DNA of 55,698 bases from DATATB01 sp036268995 (GTDB lineage Bacteria; Planctomycetota; Planctomycetia; Pirellulales; PNKZ01). This document shows, piece by piece, positions 8,553 to 18,037 of this stretch. Made by a program: the position numbers and the translations under genes. Position 1 is the first letter of the stretch. Every line of letters starts with the position of its first letter. The notes below the pieces were generated by a model. That model did no database searches. It saw only the letters and a program-made list of their open reading frames with translations, and was not told the DNA's origin. The DNA lies in NCBI GenBank assembly GCA_036268995.1, contig DATATB010000179.1, positions 1 to 55,698 of the forward strand. The letters are read 5' to 3'.

Positions 8553-9632
8553 ATGCCGATTCGCTTTTATTGCCCGCTGGGGCATCGCCTGGTCGTGCCC
8601 GACGAGCGAGCGGGCAAAAAAGGCCGCTGTCCGCAGTGCCATCAGAAGGTCTACGTGCCGGTGGCCGAGCCGCGATCCGGCAGCCAGCCCCGGCAGCCAC
8701 CGGCCGGCCAAGCGATTGAGCTGGATCCGGCGGGCGAAGTGCCGGTGATTCTGGATGCGCCGCGCGCCACTGGCCCACGAGACGCTGTGCCGCGCGGCGG
8801 TCAGCATCAGCCGGCGGCCGCGGCTGCTCGCAAGGCAAGCGCGGCAGCCGAGCCTGTTGATTCAAAAGATCCGCTCGCGCTGGCCATGGACGAAATCACG
8901 TCGATGCAGATCGGCAAGCCGATTGTGTACATGCCGATCGCCGACGAGCAGCCCAGCCATTCGGGATCGGTGAGCAATTGGTTGCCGCCGAAGACGCCCA
9001 AAGTCGAGACGAGCGCGGTGGCGGCGCCCGAGCCGCCGCCGGCCGTGGCCAGTCCACCCCTTGCGCCCGTGGCAAGCCCCGGGGCTAAATCGCCGGCGGC
9101 GAATGTGCCGCCGGTTGCGTCCGCGCCGGTTGCCGCGATTCGCACTGCGGCGCCGGTGCGCGGTTGGATTCGGAGTGCCGAGCCCGACGAGATGACTCGC
9201 GTCTTCCGGCCGGATGAAACGCGTTTGCAGATGATGTACCTGTTGGGCGGAGCCTTGATGCTGGTGGCGCTGTTGTCGAGTTGGCCGGCGCTGACGCATT
9301 TCCGGCGCCACGATGCCGCGCCTTGGGTCGCCGCCGTGCTGCTCATGTCGGTGGCCAACTTGGTATATGTGGTCTGGCTGCTAAGCCTGGCAGACTGGAG
9401 TACCTTGCGCGTGGGGATGGCGCTGTGCGCCGTGTGTGCGGCCACCTATGCTTGTGGCCTGGCCATCGTGATGGGCACGCCCGCCTCGGGCTCGATCGCG
9501 CTGGGGCTGGACGAAGTCCGCGCGGACGCGGGCTCATGGTGCGCGCTGCAAATGGGACTGCTGGGCGGCGTGTGTTATGGCTTCGGCCGTCAGGCGAGTT
9601 CCTGGCGCGACGAGGCCCGTGGCGATTGGTGA
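8553..9632 (+). CDS. Zinc-ribbon membrane protein of unknown function
   Basis: A 359-residue protein. It begins with a short zinc ribbon (YCPLGHRLVVP, then RCPQCHQKVYVP; cysteines near residues 7, 27 and 30), a form common at the N-terminus of planctomycete proteins. A long Pro/Ala-rich linker (about residues 40-215) follows. The C-terminal part has four hydrophobic helices (around MYLLGGALMLVALLSSW, WVAAVLLMSVANLVYVVWLL, ALCAVCAATYACGLAIVMG and WCALQMGLLGGVCYGFG). The start at 8553 is chosen because it places the zinc ribbon at the very N-terminus; the ORF is open further upstream but overlaps hflX. I do not recognise a family for the membrane part. Confidence 0.75.
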   Translation: MPIRFYCPLGHRLVVPDERAGKKGRCPQCHQKVYVPVAEPRSGSQPRQPPAGQAIELDPAGEVPVILDAPRATGPRDAVPRGGQHQPAAAAARKASAAAEPVDSKDPLALAMDEITSMQIGKPIVYMPIADEQPSHSGSVSNWLPPKTPKVETSAVAAPEPPPAVASPPLAPVASPGAKSPAANVPPVASAPVAAIRTAAPVRGWIRSAEPDEMTRVFRPDETRLQMMYLLGGALMLVALLSSWPALTHFRRHDAAPWVAAVLLMSVANLVYVVWLLSLADWSTLRVGMALCAVCAATYACGLAIVMGTPASGSIALGLDEVRADAGSWCALQMGLLGGVCYGFGRQASSWRDEARGDW

Positions 9633-9688
9633 GGTGGTCAGTGGTCAGTTGCAACGGACCACGGACAACTGACAACGGACTCTTCAGA

Positions 9689-10957
9689 TTACAGCAGTCC
9701 GAGCGCGCTGATGCTGACCGTTGAACTGAACGGCACGATGGCCCACAGGCCTTGCGTGAAGAACAGCGCGACGTAGTCGTCGAACACGCGTACCGGCGCC
9801 TTGGGCACGACGACGATGTCGGAATCGTTGATCCACAGTTCGTCGGCAGGGCAGGGATATTTGCCGTACAGCGCACCGCGGATATCGAGCATCGTGGCCA
9901 GCAGCCGCCAGTCGTCGCCGCGGCGGAAGATCACCACCTGCCGCAGGTTCGAGCCCACGTTCCAGCCGCCGGCCAGTGCAATGGCCTGCATCAGCGTCGT
10001 GGGGCCGACCAGTTCGAAGCGGCCGGGCGTGCGGACCGTGCCGACGACATACACATAACGCGGCGCACGGGCCAGCAGCACCGGCGTCACTTCCAGCCCT
10101 TGCACTTCCAGGGCAAAGCGCTCACCCAACTCCACCTTCAGCTCGCTCAGCGTGAGTCCCTGCACCGGCACCGAGCCGACCGCCGGCAGCGCGATCGTGC
10201 CCTCGGGCGTCACCCGGGCCGTGCGCGACTGGCCGCCGAAGCCGAAACGCTTGTCCACCGTGGCCCGCAAGTCCTCGAGCTTGGTATTCACGCGCAGCGG
10301 CGTGACCGTCATCGAAGGAAACTTGTAGTAGGTCTGATAGAGCCGTTCGATCTCTTCGGTCAGTTGTTGCACGGTGCGGCGCATCGCCATGACCTGGCCG
10401 ATCAGACGTAGCGTGATCGTGCCGTCGGGCTGGATGATCAGATCGCGATTAAGCGTGACGTCGGCCGCCGACTCGATGCGGACCTCGTCGCCGATATTGA
10501 GTTGGTACGGCTCGGCGGTTTCGTCGCGCGTCATGCGAAACACCAGCTCGAGCTGGTCGTCGGCCCGTAGCCGGTACTCGGGCACGTGCGCCAGGCGCTG
10601 GTGGCCGGCATATTCGCCCTGGGCATAGGGCTGCCAATCGAGCGGTTGCTTGTCGCCCCAACCCTGTACGCCGCATTTGCCGTCGACGCAGTCGATGCCC
10701 TGGATGGGATACGGCGCGGCGGGACTCAGAGCCTGGCACAGCAGGATGGTTTGCTCGTTGCGATCTAGAGTGCCGACCGTCGACGGAACCGGGCACAGCC
10801 GCGGTGCGAGCGGCGCGGCGGCTATGCGGTCGCCGGGCGGGGCTTCCGACCTGCAGGCGGCATACAGCAGCCCGCAGACGAGCGAGCAAAGCACGCTGGC
10901 TACCAACATGGGCGCTGTGCTGCGGCGAAAACGCGACCGTGGCTTCACGTGGTTCAT
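9689..10957 (-). CDS. Polysaccharide biosynthesis/export protein (Wza-like, SLBB)
   Basis: A 422-residue exported protein. After a basic N-terminus and a hydrophobic signal or anchor (about residues 16-36) it contains a Poly_export domain: YRLRADDQLEL, then LNIGDEVRIE, IIQPDGTITLRLIGQV and QQLTEEIERLYQ. SLBB-like segments follow (VYVVGTVRTPGRFEL, then TTLMQAIALAGGW). Such proteins form the outer-membrane channel, or its periplasmic part, for exopolysaccharide export. A cysteine lies near the end of the hydrophobic stretch, but it is not a good lipobox. The start at 10957 (MNHVKPRSRF) is preferred over 10993. It sits 45 bp after the TPR lipoprotein gene on the same strand, so an operon is likely. 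Confidence 0.88.
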   Translation of the reverse strand: MNHVKPRSRFRRSTAPMLVASVLCSLVCGLLYAACRSEAPPGDRIAAAPLAPRLCPVPSTVGTLDRNEQTILLCQALSPAAPYPIQGIDCVDGKCGVQGWGDKQPLDWQPYAQGEYAGHQRLAHVPEYRLRADDQLELVFRMTRDETAEPYQLNIGDEVRIESAADVTLNRDLIIQPDGTITLRLIGQVMAMRRTVQQLTEEIERLYQTYYKFPSMTVTPLRVNTKLEDLRATVDKRFGFGGQSRTARVTPEGTIALPAVGSVPVQGLTLSELKVELGERFALEVQGLEVTPVLLARAPRYVYVVGTVRTPGRFELVGPTTLMQAIALAGGWNVGSNLRQVVIFRRGDDWRLLATMLDIRGALYGKYPCPADELWINDSDIVVVPKAPVRVFDDYVALFFTQGLWAIVPFSSTVSISALGLL

Positions 10958-11002
10958 CGTGGGGCAAATCTCGGGGGTTCCAGCGCTGGCCATACACGCT
11001 GA

Positions 11003-12373
11003 CTATTGCTGCTGGTTGCTTCCCCAGGAGAACCAGCGACTGGTCCTGGCCTGCGGCGTCTGCGACTGGGCCGTCGGCTGGGCGGGCGTGCGGGCGGCGG
11101 GCGTCGGGATGTCGGTTGCCGGCCGGGCCGAGCTGGCAAAAGTCTGCGGATCGACCCACTTCACCGCCTGCATTGCAGCCGCGGCCTGAGCGTTGGCCGG
11201 ATCGATGCCGTGGCCCGCCACCAGCGCGTTCTTATTGGCCAGCTTGGCAAGCTCGGCCTCGCCCATGCGTGCGTGTACCACGGCCAGGTTGTGCCACACG
11301 GCCGCTTGCGGCGATTGCTGCACCGCGCGAATCAACAGTGCCCGGGCTTGCTCGTAGCGGCCAACGCGAGCCAGCAGCACGGCCAGGTCATTGGCGGCCA
11401 TCGAGTTGTTCGGATCGGCGAGCATGGCGGCCTGGTAAAAGACCACGGCTTTGGCATCGGCGGCCACGATCATTGGCAGCTTCTGCGACGACCACAGCGT
11501 GTGCAGCTTGCCAATGGCGTAGAACGCGGCCGAGGCGGTGCGTTCGGGCGACACGGCCGTGGCAAGCTGTTCTTCGGCATACGCGTAGTAGCGTTGCAAC
11601 GCAGCCTGCGCGGTGAGCTCGCCCGGCTTGATGTTCTTGAGCACCGGCGTCTGGTGCGGCCGCGTGACCGTGTACACGTCGATCTCGCCTTCCAGCTTCG
11701 AGCCGCGCGGGATCAGGTCGTCGGCCTCTTCGATGGCCCGCATGCCGGCGGCCAGCGCCAGGCCATGCCGGCCGCTTCCTTGCTCGGCGTCCAGCCCTTG
11801 CGTGACCAGCCGCACGGATTGCACGAACTCGGAACGCGCTGAAAAATGCGCGCCGCGATTGGCCAGCTCGTAGCCTTGGCGAAGGTGTGCCGCGGCCTGC
11901 TGCACGGTCGCCGCCATGGCCGGCGACCGCATGTTGCCCGGCGCCGGCTCGAGCGCAGCGGAGGGGGCCGCCGAGCGGTACGAGGCACTGCTCACCGAGC
12001 TGTCGTGAATCACCGGCGCGGCGGCCGCCGAGCGCGAGGCCTCGGCGGGCGGCGTTTCCGGCAGTCGCTGGACGCCGAGAATGCCCACTCGCGGCGCTTG
12101 GGGTTGCACCTGCGGCAGCGGCACGGGCGAAGCCGGGTTTTCGTTGTCGGCCACCAGCAAGATCGGCGAGGCGGCCTCGGGCCGGTTGACCAGCAGGTCG
12201 ATCTCCTGCGCGGCCGGTTCCAGGGCACGGCTCGGCTCGCTGACCGTGACGCGCGGCGGTTCGACCATCGCCGGCAGCGCTGCGGGGGCCGTGCTACTGC
12301 CGCACCCGGCCAGCGCGATGGAAACCAGCCATGATCCGTCGAGCAGACGACTTCGATTAGCCCGCTTGGTCAT
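11003..12373 (-). CDS. TPR-repeat lipoprotein linked to polysaccharide export
   Basis: A 456-residue protein. Starting at 12373 it begins with a textbook lipoprotein signal: a basic N-terminus, a hydrophobic segment and the lipobox LAGC with the acylated cysteine at residue 24. This decides the start, although the frame stays open to 12886. A Pro/Ala-rich low-complexity region spans about residues 30-165. TPR-like helical pairs follow, for example GKLHTLWSSQKLPM, AVVFYQAAMLADPNNSMAANDLAVLLARVGRYEQARALL (written here only as a region) and VWHNLAVVHARMGE. It precedes the export protein on the same strand; a periplasmic or outer-membrane scaffold role is inference. Confidence 0.8.
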   Translation of the reverse strand: MTKRANRSRLLDGSWLVSIALAGCGSSTAPAALPAMVEPPRVTVSEPSRALEPAAQEIDLLVNRPEAASPILLVADNENPASPVPLPQVQPQAPRVGILGVQRLPETPPAEASRSAAAAPVIHDSSVSSASYRSAAPSAALEPAPGNMRSPAMAATVQQAAAHLRQGYELANRGAHFSARSEFVQSVRLVTQGLDAEQGSGRHGLALAAGMRAIEEADDLIPRGSKLEGEIDVYTVTRPHQTPVLKNIKPGELTAQAALQRYYAYAEEQLATAVSPERTASAAFYAIGKLHTLWSSQKLPMIVAADAKAVVFYQAAMLADPNNSMAANDLAVLLARVGRYEQARALLIRAVQQSPQAAVWHNLAVVHARMGEAELAKLANKNALVAGHGIDPANAQAAAAMQAVKWVDPQTFASSARPATDIPTPAARTPAQPTAQSQTPQARTSRWFSWGSNQQQ

Positions 12374-12717
12374 GGTCCAATCCCTGCAAAAGTCTGCGGA
12401 TTCGTCTGGGCGCTCGATGGGTCGGCGCAAAGGTTTCGACAGTAAAACCGATCGTCCGGGATCTGCCGTCGCGCTCATGCAAAAGCGCTCTTGCCGGATA
12501 TAGCGGGCATGCTCGCGCCCGCACATTCCGCACGAGTCGCGCAAGCCGAACGGCACAGCCGGCAAAAGCGGCAAAGTTTGCCAACTCACCGGTCGATTTC
12601 TCCTGCTCGGCAGGCTAAAACAGGAACAACCGGCCGCTTTCCCCCCCGCGGCCACGTGCCCCAGCGCCCGAACCCCGCCTGGCTGATGACTCCCGGACCC
12701 GAACGGTCGAGCTTGTG
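12374..12717. other. Intergenic region between divergent genes
   Basis: A 344-bp region between the lipoprotein start (12373, minus) and the metallohydrolase start (12718, plus). The minus-strand frame of the lipoprotein stays open through it, but the predicted peptide has no recognisable features and would hide the lipoprotein signal. No clear promoter, palindrome or RNA was seen. Confidence 0.5.
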
Positions 12718-14412
12718 ATGAATGTTTCACCGCGCGCGTGGCGTCTGCTGCTGCCTGGTTTGCTCGTGGCCGTTTCCACGGTTTGGGCCCATCCGCCAGC
12801 CACACCGGCGACGCGCGTCGATCCGGCGCTGGAAGACCGGCTGCATACTCCGCCAGGTTTTTCCGCCGCAGGAAAGCCGAACACAACGGACGCCGACACG
12901 GCGGCCGTGCTGCGCGTGAGGATCATCGATCGCGCCACTGGCCAGCCGACCTTCTGCCGCGTCAACGTCGTCGGTTCCGACGGCAATTATTACGAGCCGC
13001 AAGACTCGCGGCTGGCCCCTTGGAGCTTGCATCGCACCGGCAACCGGCTGGGCAAGGGGCCGTTTCGCTACTACGGCTGGTTCTTCTACACACCCGGCAC
13101 GTTCGACGTCCGCGTGCCTGCTGGCGCGACGCGCGTCGAAGTTTGGAAGGGCTGCGAGTTCCGCCCTCTGGTACGCACCCTCAACCTGGCGGCCGGGGCG
13201 ACGCAGTCGCTCGAGCTTGCGCTCGAGCGCGTGGCGGCCGTGTCGGACGCGGGCTATTACTCCGGCGATACGCACATCCACCTCCCGCGCCTCAACGACA
13301 CCGACGACGCGCGAGCTTTGGACTTGATGGCCGCCGAGGACATTCAGTTCGGCTATTTCCTCTCGGCCAACAGTGGCAAAGGCTACAGCGGCAGCATGGA
13401 CCGCCAGGCGATCGCCCAGCAGCGAAGCTTGGGTCCCGACTCGGTCGCGCGGCGCGGAATCTACGAGATCGCCTCGGGTCAGGAATATGTCACCAGCAGC
13501 TACGGCCACATCGGCCTGCTGCTGCACCGGCGGATCGTGCTCCAAGGACTGACCGTGGACATCAACCGCTGGCCGCTGTTGGGAATGATCGGCCAGGAGA
13601 CGCGCAAGCTGGGCGGCTACTCGATCAATCTGCACGGCGGCTACGCCAACGAAATCTACATCGACTTTGCCCAGCGCGCGACCGACGGCGTCGAGCTGCT
13701 GCAATTCGCCGATTACCGCGGGATTGCGCTGGAAGGCTGGTATCGGATCTTGAACATCGGCTATCGATTCGCCGCGCTGGGCGCCTGCGACTATCCCTTT
13801 TGCCGCGCCTTGGGCGATTGTCGCACGTACGTCTACCATCCCACGCGCCCCGATCCGACCGAGTGGGTGCGCGGCGCCGTGGCTGGTCGCAGCTTTTTCA
13901 CCACTGGCCCGCTCGTCTTGCTCGAAGTGGATGGCGCCCGACCAGGCGACGTGATCGAGCGTCACGGCTCGGGCACGCAATTGCTGCACGCGCGCGTCCG
14001 CTTGCGTTCGGAGGTCGCGCCGGTGACTCACGTCGAGCTGGTAGTGAACGGTCGCAGCGTCGGCCGCCGCGAGCTGGCAAGCGCCGATCAAGGCAAGTGG
14101 TTCGAATTTGAGCAGGAGTTGAAAATCGACGGGCCGACGTGGGTCGCTGCCCGCGCCTGGTCGGCAACACCTCCCGGACAGCCCGACGCCGAAGCGCATA
14201 CGAACCCGGTGTATGTGGCGTTTGATCGCAAAATGCCGTACAGCGAAGCCGATCTGGATTGGCTCGTGGAAAAAATTGACGGGCTCATTGCCGAGCTCCA
14301 GGCTCGAAAATTCGAAGAAAAGCCGAAGGCGCTTGAGTTCTTCCAGGCTTCGCGCCGCGCACTGCTCGACGTGCGTAAGGCCGGCGGTCTGAAGATCCCA
14401 GCAAGCAAGTAA
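12718..14412 (+). CDS. CehA/McbA-type metallohydrolase, secreted
   Basis: A 564-residue protein with a signal peptide (about residues 1-24, ending near VWA-HPP). A carboxypeptidase-regulatory-like beta domain comes first (VLRVRIIDRATGQPTFCRVNV). A PHP-like metallohydrolase domain follows, with YYSGDTHIHLP (metal-binding His), EYVTSSYGHIGLL, SINLHGGY and ALGACDYPF. These are the blocks of the CehA/McbA family, whose founding members hydrolyse the carbamate ester carbaryl; here the substrate is unknown. GTG at 12715 directly precedes the ATG used. Downstream, 46 bp away on the same strand, is an MBL-fold hydrolase. Confidence 0.85.
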   Translation: MNVSPRAWRLLLPGLLVAVSTVWAHPPATPATRVDPALEDRLHTPPGFSAAGKPNTTDADTAAVLRVRIIDRATGQPTFCRVNVVGSDGNYYEPQDSRLAPWSLHRTGNRLGKGPFRYYGWFFYTPGTFDVRVPAGATRVEVWKGCEFRPLVRTLNLAAGATQSLELALERVAAVSDAGYYSGDTHIHLPRLNDTDDARALDLMAAEDIQFGYFLSANSGKGYSGSMDRQAIAQQRSLGPDSVARRGIYEIASGQEYVTSSYGHIGLLLHRRIVLQGLTVDINRWPLLGMIGQETRKLGGYSINLHGGYANEIYIDFAQRATDGVELLQFADYRGIALEGWYRILNIGYRFAALGACDYPFCRALGDCRTYVYHPTRPDPTEWVRGAVAGRSFFTTGPLVLLEVDGARPGDVIERHGSGTQLLHARVRLRSEVAPVTHVELVVNGRSVGRRELASADQGKWFEFEQELKIDGPTWVAARAWSATPPGQPDAEAHTNPVYVAFDRKMPYSEADLDWLVEKIDGLIAELQARKFEEKPKALEFFQASRRALLDVRKAGGLKIPASK

Positions 14413-14458
14413 CGCAAGGACCATCGCTATGAAAGACTTTTTTCACGGAGCCATGTAG

Positions 14459-15466
14459 ATGCCGCGATTGCCTCGTCTCGCCCGTACCGCGTGTTTCGCC
14501 TTCTTGCTATTGCTGGCCGCCGATTTGCCCGCCGACGAAAAACCGGCGGGCAAGCTGATCGTCACCTGCCTGCAAATTCCCGACAGGCCAGGAGGCGTGG
14601 GCCTGGCGATTGTCTTGCAAACGCCGTCAGGCAAAACGTATTTGTACGATACGGGCGTGGGCTATCCCGAAGGCGCGGGCTGGGCGCACAATCATAATAC
14701 CGGGCGCGACGTGATCGCGCCGTTTCTGGCGCGCCACCACATCCGCGAGATCGACGGCGTGGCGATCAGCCACGCCCATTACGACCACTTTGGCGGCCTG
14801 CTATGGTTGGTCGATCACATGCCCGTCCACAAGTTGTACGATTCCGGCTACACGTTTCGGGGCGAAAGCGCGCCCAACTATACGATCGAGCTGAACGACT
14901 ACGAGAATCTGCGAAAGCGATTTGCCGATCGGCCGGGCGAGTACGAGGCGGTGCGGCAGGGGGACCGGCTTCAGTGGGACGATGCGCTGGAGGTGGAAGC
15001 CATTTCGCCGGCCAAGGACTTTTTTACCGAGCCGCATCCGGAGCGACGGCCCAAGAACGATCCGCCGGCCCATTACCTGGTGAACGCCAATTCGCTCGGC
15101 TTGCGAATCCGTCATGGCGGCATCGTGTTTCTGCTGCCCGGCGATATTCAATCCGAAGACCAGTTGCAATCGCTGCTGCCGGCAGTGCCGGCGGAAAAGC
15201 TGCGCTGCCACGTGCTGTTTGCGCCAGGGCACGGAATTCACTCGGTGCCGGAATTCGCGATGGCCACGCGGCCGGAGGTGACAGTGGCCAGCATTCACGC
15301 GCGCTGGGGCCGCGGAAGCCCCGCCCCGCGCGTTTTTGGCCAGGTCGGCTCGAAGGTGCTGATCACAGGCATCGACGGCGGCGTGCAATTCATTTCCGAC
15401 GGCAAGACCTACACAACGACGCTCCTGCCGGCCGAAAAGCCGGAACCGCCGGTGGTCAAGCCGTAG
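14459..15466 (+). CDS. Secreted MBL-fold metallohydrolase (ComEC/Rec2-like)
   Basis: A 335-residue protein with a signal peptide (hydrophobic FAFLLLLAADLPA at residues 14-26). The metallo-beta-lactamase signature ISHAHYDHFGG gives the HxHxDH zinc site. YLYDTGVGY corresponds to the strand before it, VFLLPGDIQ to the later metal-binding aspartate segment, and HVLFAPGHGIHS to the terminal His region. The overall pattern is that of the soluble domain related to ComEC. The sequence ggag, nine bases upstream of the ATG at 14459, supports this start. The substrate is unknown. Confidence 0.85.
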   Translation: MPRLPRLARTACFAFLLLLAADLPADEKPAGKLIVTCLQIPDRPGGVGLAIVLQTPSGKTYLYDTGVGYPEGAGWAHNHNTGRDVIAPFLARHHIREIDGVAISHAHYDHFGGLLWLVDHMPVHKLYDSGYTFRGESAPNYTIELNDYENLRKRFADRPGEYEAVRQGDRLQWDDALEVEAISPAKDFFTEPHPERRPKNDPPAHYLVNANSLGLRIRHGGIVFLLPGDIQSEDQLQSLLPAVPAEKLRCHVLFAPGHGIHSVPEFAMATRPEVTVASIHARWGRGSPAPRVFGQVGSKVLITGIDGGVQFISDGKTYTTTLLPAEKPEPPVVKP

Positions 15467-15531
15467 CGGAAGTCGTGAGACTTCCGATGCGTTCGCCGGC
15501 AATCTCGCGGAAGTCTCACGACGTCCGCTAC
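15463..15531. repeat. 24-bp inverted repeat between convergent genes
   Basis: Arms 15463-15486 (gtagcggaagtcgtgagact...) and 15508-15531 are reverse complements with one mismatch, separated by 21 bp. The left arm overlaps the last codons and stop of the MBL gene; the right arm ends 16 bp before the rfbD stop. There is no T run. It may be a dispersed palindrome that also serves as a bidirectional 3'-end structure. Confidence 0.75.
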
Positions 15532-15546
15532 CCGCCGCACCTCCGG

Positions 15547-16395
15547 CTACCGAGCGGACAAATACCGCGCCAGCGCCACGTGCCAATCCGGCATGGGCCG
15601 ATGGCCGAGGGCGTGGTACTTCGACGTGTCGAGCACGCTGTAGGCGGGGCGCGGGGCGGCGGCTGCGTAGTCGGCCGTGGTGATCGGCACCAGGCGCGTG
15701 CCGATGCTCCGGTGGTGAAAGATTTCGGTGGCAAATTCGTACCACGTGGTCGATCCGTGATTCACGACGTGATAGATTCCCTCGGCGGACGATTCGATCA
15801 GAAACTGTAGCGCGTCGGCCACGTCTTCCACATAGCTGGGCGTGCAGCGCTGGTCGTCGACCACGCGCACCGCGTCCCGCTCGGCTCCCAGCCGCAGCAT
15901 GGTATCGACGAAATTACTGGATGTTGAACCCGGCCCGCGGCGGCCGTACAGACCGCAGGTGCGGACGATCAGGTGCCGGGGGCAAGCGGCTGCGCGTTGC
16001 TCGCCGGCCAACTTGCTTTGCCCATAAACGCTTTGAGGCGCCGGCTCGTCGGTCTCGTCGTACGGCACCGAGCGCGACGCGTCGCCGCCGAAGACGTAAT
16101 CCGTGCTGATCTGCACGAGCAGCGCATCGCGCCGGCCGCAGGCTTCGGCCAGAATGCCAACCGCATCGGCATTCACCGCCTGGCACGTCTCGCGGTCGCT
16201 CTCGGCGCGATCGACGGCCGTGTAGCCGGCCGTGTTCACGACCACGTCGGGCCGCTGCTTGTCGATTGCCGCTTGCACGGCATCGCGGTCGGCGATGTCC
16301 AGCGCGGCGTGGTTCAGGCCGATCGCGCGCGGGCCGAAATGCCGGCACAAGGCGGCTCCTAATTGACCGCCGCTGCCCGTGACAAGGATCTTCAT
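15547..16395 (-). CDS. rfbD: dTDP-4-dehydrorhamnose reductase
   Basis: A 282-residue short-chain dehydrogenase/reductase with the Rossmann motif at the start (ILVTGSGGQLGAAL), VNTAGYTAVDRAES, and the YxxxK dyad in SVYGQSKLAGE. These are the standard blocks of RfbD/RmlD, which reduces dTDP-4-keto-L-rhamnose with NAD(P)H to make dTDP-L-rhamnose for surface polysaccharide. The rest of the rhamnose pathway (rfbA, rfbB, rfbC) is not in the window. Its start is three bases after the stop of the upstream histidine kinase, so it is very probably co-transcribed with the Kai gene cluster, an unusual neighbour for a sugar-nucleotide gene. Confidence 0.92.
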   Translation of the reverse strand: MKILVTGSGGQLGAALCRHFGPRAIGLNHAALDIADRDAVQAAIDKQRPDVVVNTAGYTAVDRAESDRETCQAVNADAVGILAEACGRRDALLVQISTDYVFGGDASRSVPYDETDEPAPQSVYGQSKLAGEQRAAACPRHLIVRTCGLYGRRGPGSTSSNFVDTMLRLGAERDAVRVVDDQRCTPSYVEDVADALQFLIESSAEGIYHVVNHGSTTWYEFATEIFHHRSIGTRLVPITTADYAAAAPRPAYSVLDTSKYHALGHRPMPDWHVALARYLSAR

Positions 16396-16398
16396 AGA

Positions 16399-18018
16399 TT
16401 AGGTACCGACCAATCTCGCGTGCGCGAACAGGACTTCGAGATTCGCCACGGACACCGGTTTGACCAGGTGCTCGTCAAACCCGGCTTCGCTCGAGCGGCG
16501 GCGGTCTTCGTCTTGTCCGTAGCCGGTGAGGGCCACGATCACCGCATCGATGGTTTCCGGTTGTTGCCGCAAGCGCTCGGCTACCTGGTAGCCGTTCAAG
16601 CCCGGCAGCCCGATGTCGAGCAGCACCATTTCGGGATGAAAGGTCTTGGCTTTTTCCAGAGCCGACTGCCCGTCATGAGCCACGAGCACTTCATGTCCCC
16701 AGCACCGGGTGAGCAGCATCGACAGAACTTCGGCCGCACTTTGATTGTCGTCGACGACCAGGACTCGCCGCGGACCGACGGCCGATGGCCGCCACTCGGC
16801 CGTTTCCTTTTTTTTCGCGTTTCGCGACAGCGGCAAGCGCAGCACGAACTCGCTGCCGAGGCCCAGGCCGTCGCTGTGCGCCTCGATGCTGCCGCCGTGC
16901 ATTTCGGTCAGCATGCGGACGACCGCCAGCCCGACGCCGAGTCCGCCCTGCGATCGATCCAGCGAACAGTCGGCCTGCGAGAAGAGATCGAACACGTGGG
17001 GCAACATCTCCGGGGCGATGCCGATGCCGCTGTCGCGGACCCGGATCACGGCCAGGCCGTCCTGCTGCTCAATGGTCAGCGAGATCCGGCCGCCGGGCTT
17101 GGTATATTTCGCGGCGTTGTTGAGCAGGTTGGCGATGATCTGCGTCAGCCGGATCGGGTCGGCATCCACCCACACCGGTTCGGCTGGCAGCTTGACCTGC
17201 AGCTTATGGCCTTGCTCGTCGGCGAGCGGCTTCGATTCTTCGACGGCATGCGCCACGACCGAATCCAGCGAGAGGTGTTCTTTGCGAAGCTCGATTCTGC
17301 CCCGCATCACTCGGGAGACATCCAGCAAGTCGTCGACCAGCCGCACGAGATGCCGAATCTGGCGCTCCATGATCCCGCGGACGGCGTGCAGGGTCGTTTC
17401 GTCCTGGCTGAGCCGCAGCAGCTCGAGCGCGCTGCGCAGCGGGGCCAGGGGATTGCGCAGTTCATGCGCCAGCATCGCCAGAAACTCGTCTTTGCGATGG
17501 TTCGTCTCCTGGACGTGTTGATGTTTTTTTTGCTCCGTCAGATCGGTCACCACCATGCAGATGGCGACGGCATTGCGCAGCCCCAGCGGCGCCAGGGCCA
17601 GATACACCGGCAAGCGTCCGCCGCCGGGCATTTGGAATTGAAACTCGCCTTGGCCTCCGGTCGTGCTCGCTTGCCGAAGCAGCGATTCGAACCCCGCTTG
17701 CTGTGACGGCTCGACAAAGCTCGCGGCCGCCGCGCCGATGATCTTTTCTTGCGACTGCCGGAGCATCTCGGCAAAGCAGCGGTTGCAATACAGCACGGTG
17801 CCGTCCTGGCTGAGGCTGACGGCCCCCTGCTGCATGGATTCGATCAGAGTTCGATACGGATGATCGGCGCCTTCCAGCGTGTAGACGCGGTCGCCGTCGC
17901 TGGCGTTGACCAGCAGCGCATCGACTTCTCCGCAGCGGATGGCGCGGATGGTTTCTTCGGCTTCCTCGAGTCGCCGGCGGAGCAATTCGATTTCGGCCTC
18001 ATGAGAGGGTGACGTCAT
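16399..18018 (-). CDS. PAS / histidine kinase / receiver hybrid of the Kai cluster
   Basis: A 539-residue cytoplasmic hybrid kinase with no membrane segments. In order: an N-terminal coiled coil (residues 7-30, ending AIRCGEVDALL), a PAS domain (about 50-165, with DGTVLYCNRCFAEML), and a HisKA domain with the phosphoacceptor H185 in AMLAHELRNPLAPLRS. Then come a HATPase domain (LLNNAAKYT, RDSGIGIA, GGLGVGLAVVR) and a C-terminal receiver (VLVVDDNQ, phosphoacceptor D468 in LLDIGLPG, K520 in LVKP). The coiled-coil/PAS architecture is one I associate with kinases encoded beside kaiBC. By position it is the likely signalling output or input of the Kai proteins; that link is inference. Confidence 0.93.
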   Translation of the reverse strand: MTSPSHEAEIELLRRRLEEAEETIRAIRCGEVDALLVNASDGDRVYTLEGADHPYRTLIESMQQGAVSLSQDGTVLYCNRCFAEMLRQSQEKIIGAAAASFVEPSQQAGFESLLRQASTTGGQGEFQFQMPGGGRLPVYLALAPLGLRNAVAICMVVTDLTEQKKHQHVQETNHRKDEFLAMLAHELRNPLAPLRSALELLRLSQDETTLHAVRGIMERQIRHLVRLVDDLLDVSRVMRGRIELRKEHLSLDSVVAHAVEESKPLADEQGHKLQVKLPAEPVWVDADPIRLTQIIANLLNNAAKYTKPGGRISLTIEQQDGLAVIRVRDSGIGIAPEMLPHVFDLFSQADCSLDRSQGGLGVGLAVVRMLTEMHGGSIEAHSDGLGLGSEFVLRLPLSRNAKKKETAEWRPSAVGPRRVLVVDDNQSAAEVLSMLLTRCWGHEVLVAHDGQSALEKAKTFHPEMVLLDIGLPGLNGYQVAERLRQQPETIDAVIVALTGYGQDEDRRRSSEAGFDEHLVKPVSVANLEVLFAHARLVGT

Positions 18019-18037
18019 CTCCCATGCCCTCGTACGG

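Noticed and set aside
9640..9685. Short repeats (ggtcagtggtcagttg, ccacggacaactgac) considered as a terminator
   Set aside because: The stem is only seven bases with no T run; more likely a dispersed repeat word, too weak to annotate.
12727..14424. A 565-codon minus-strand ORF
   Set aside because: It mirrors the CehA/McbA-type gene exactly in extent and has shadow-type composition.
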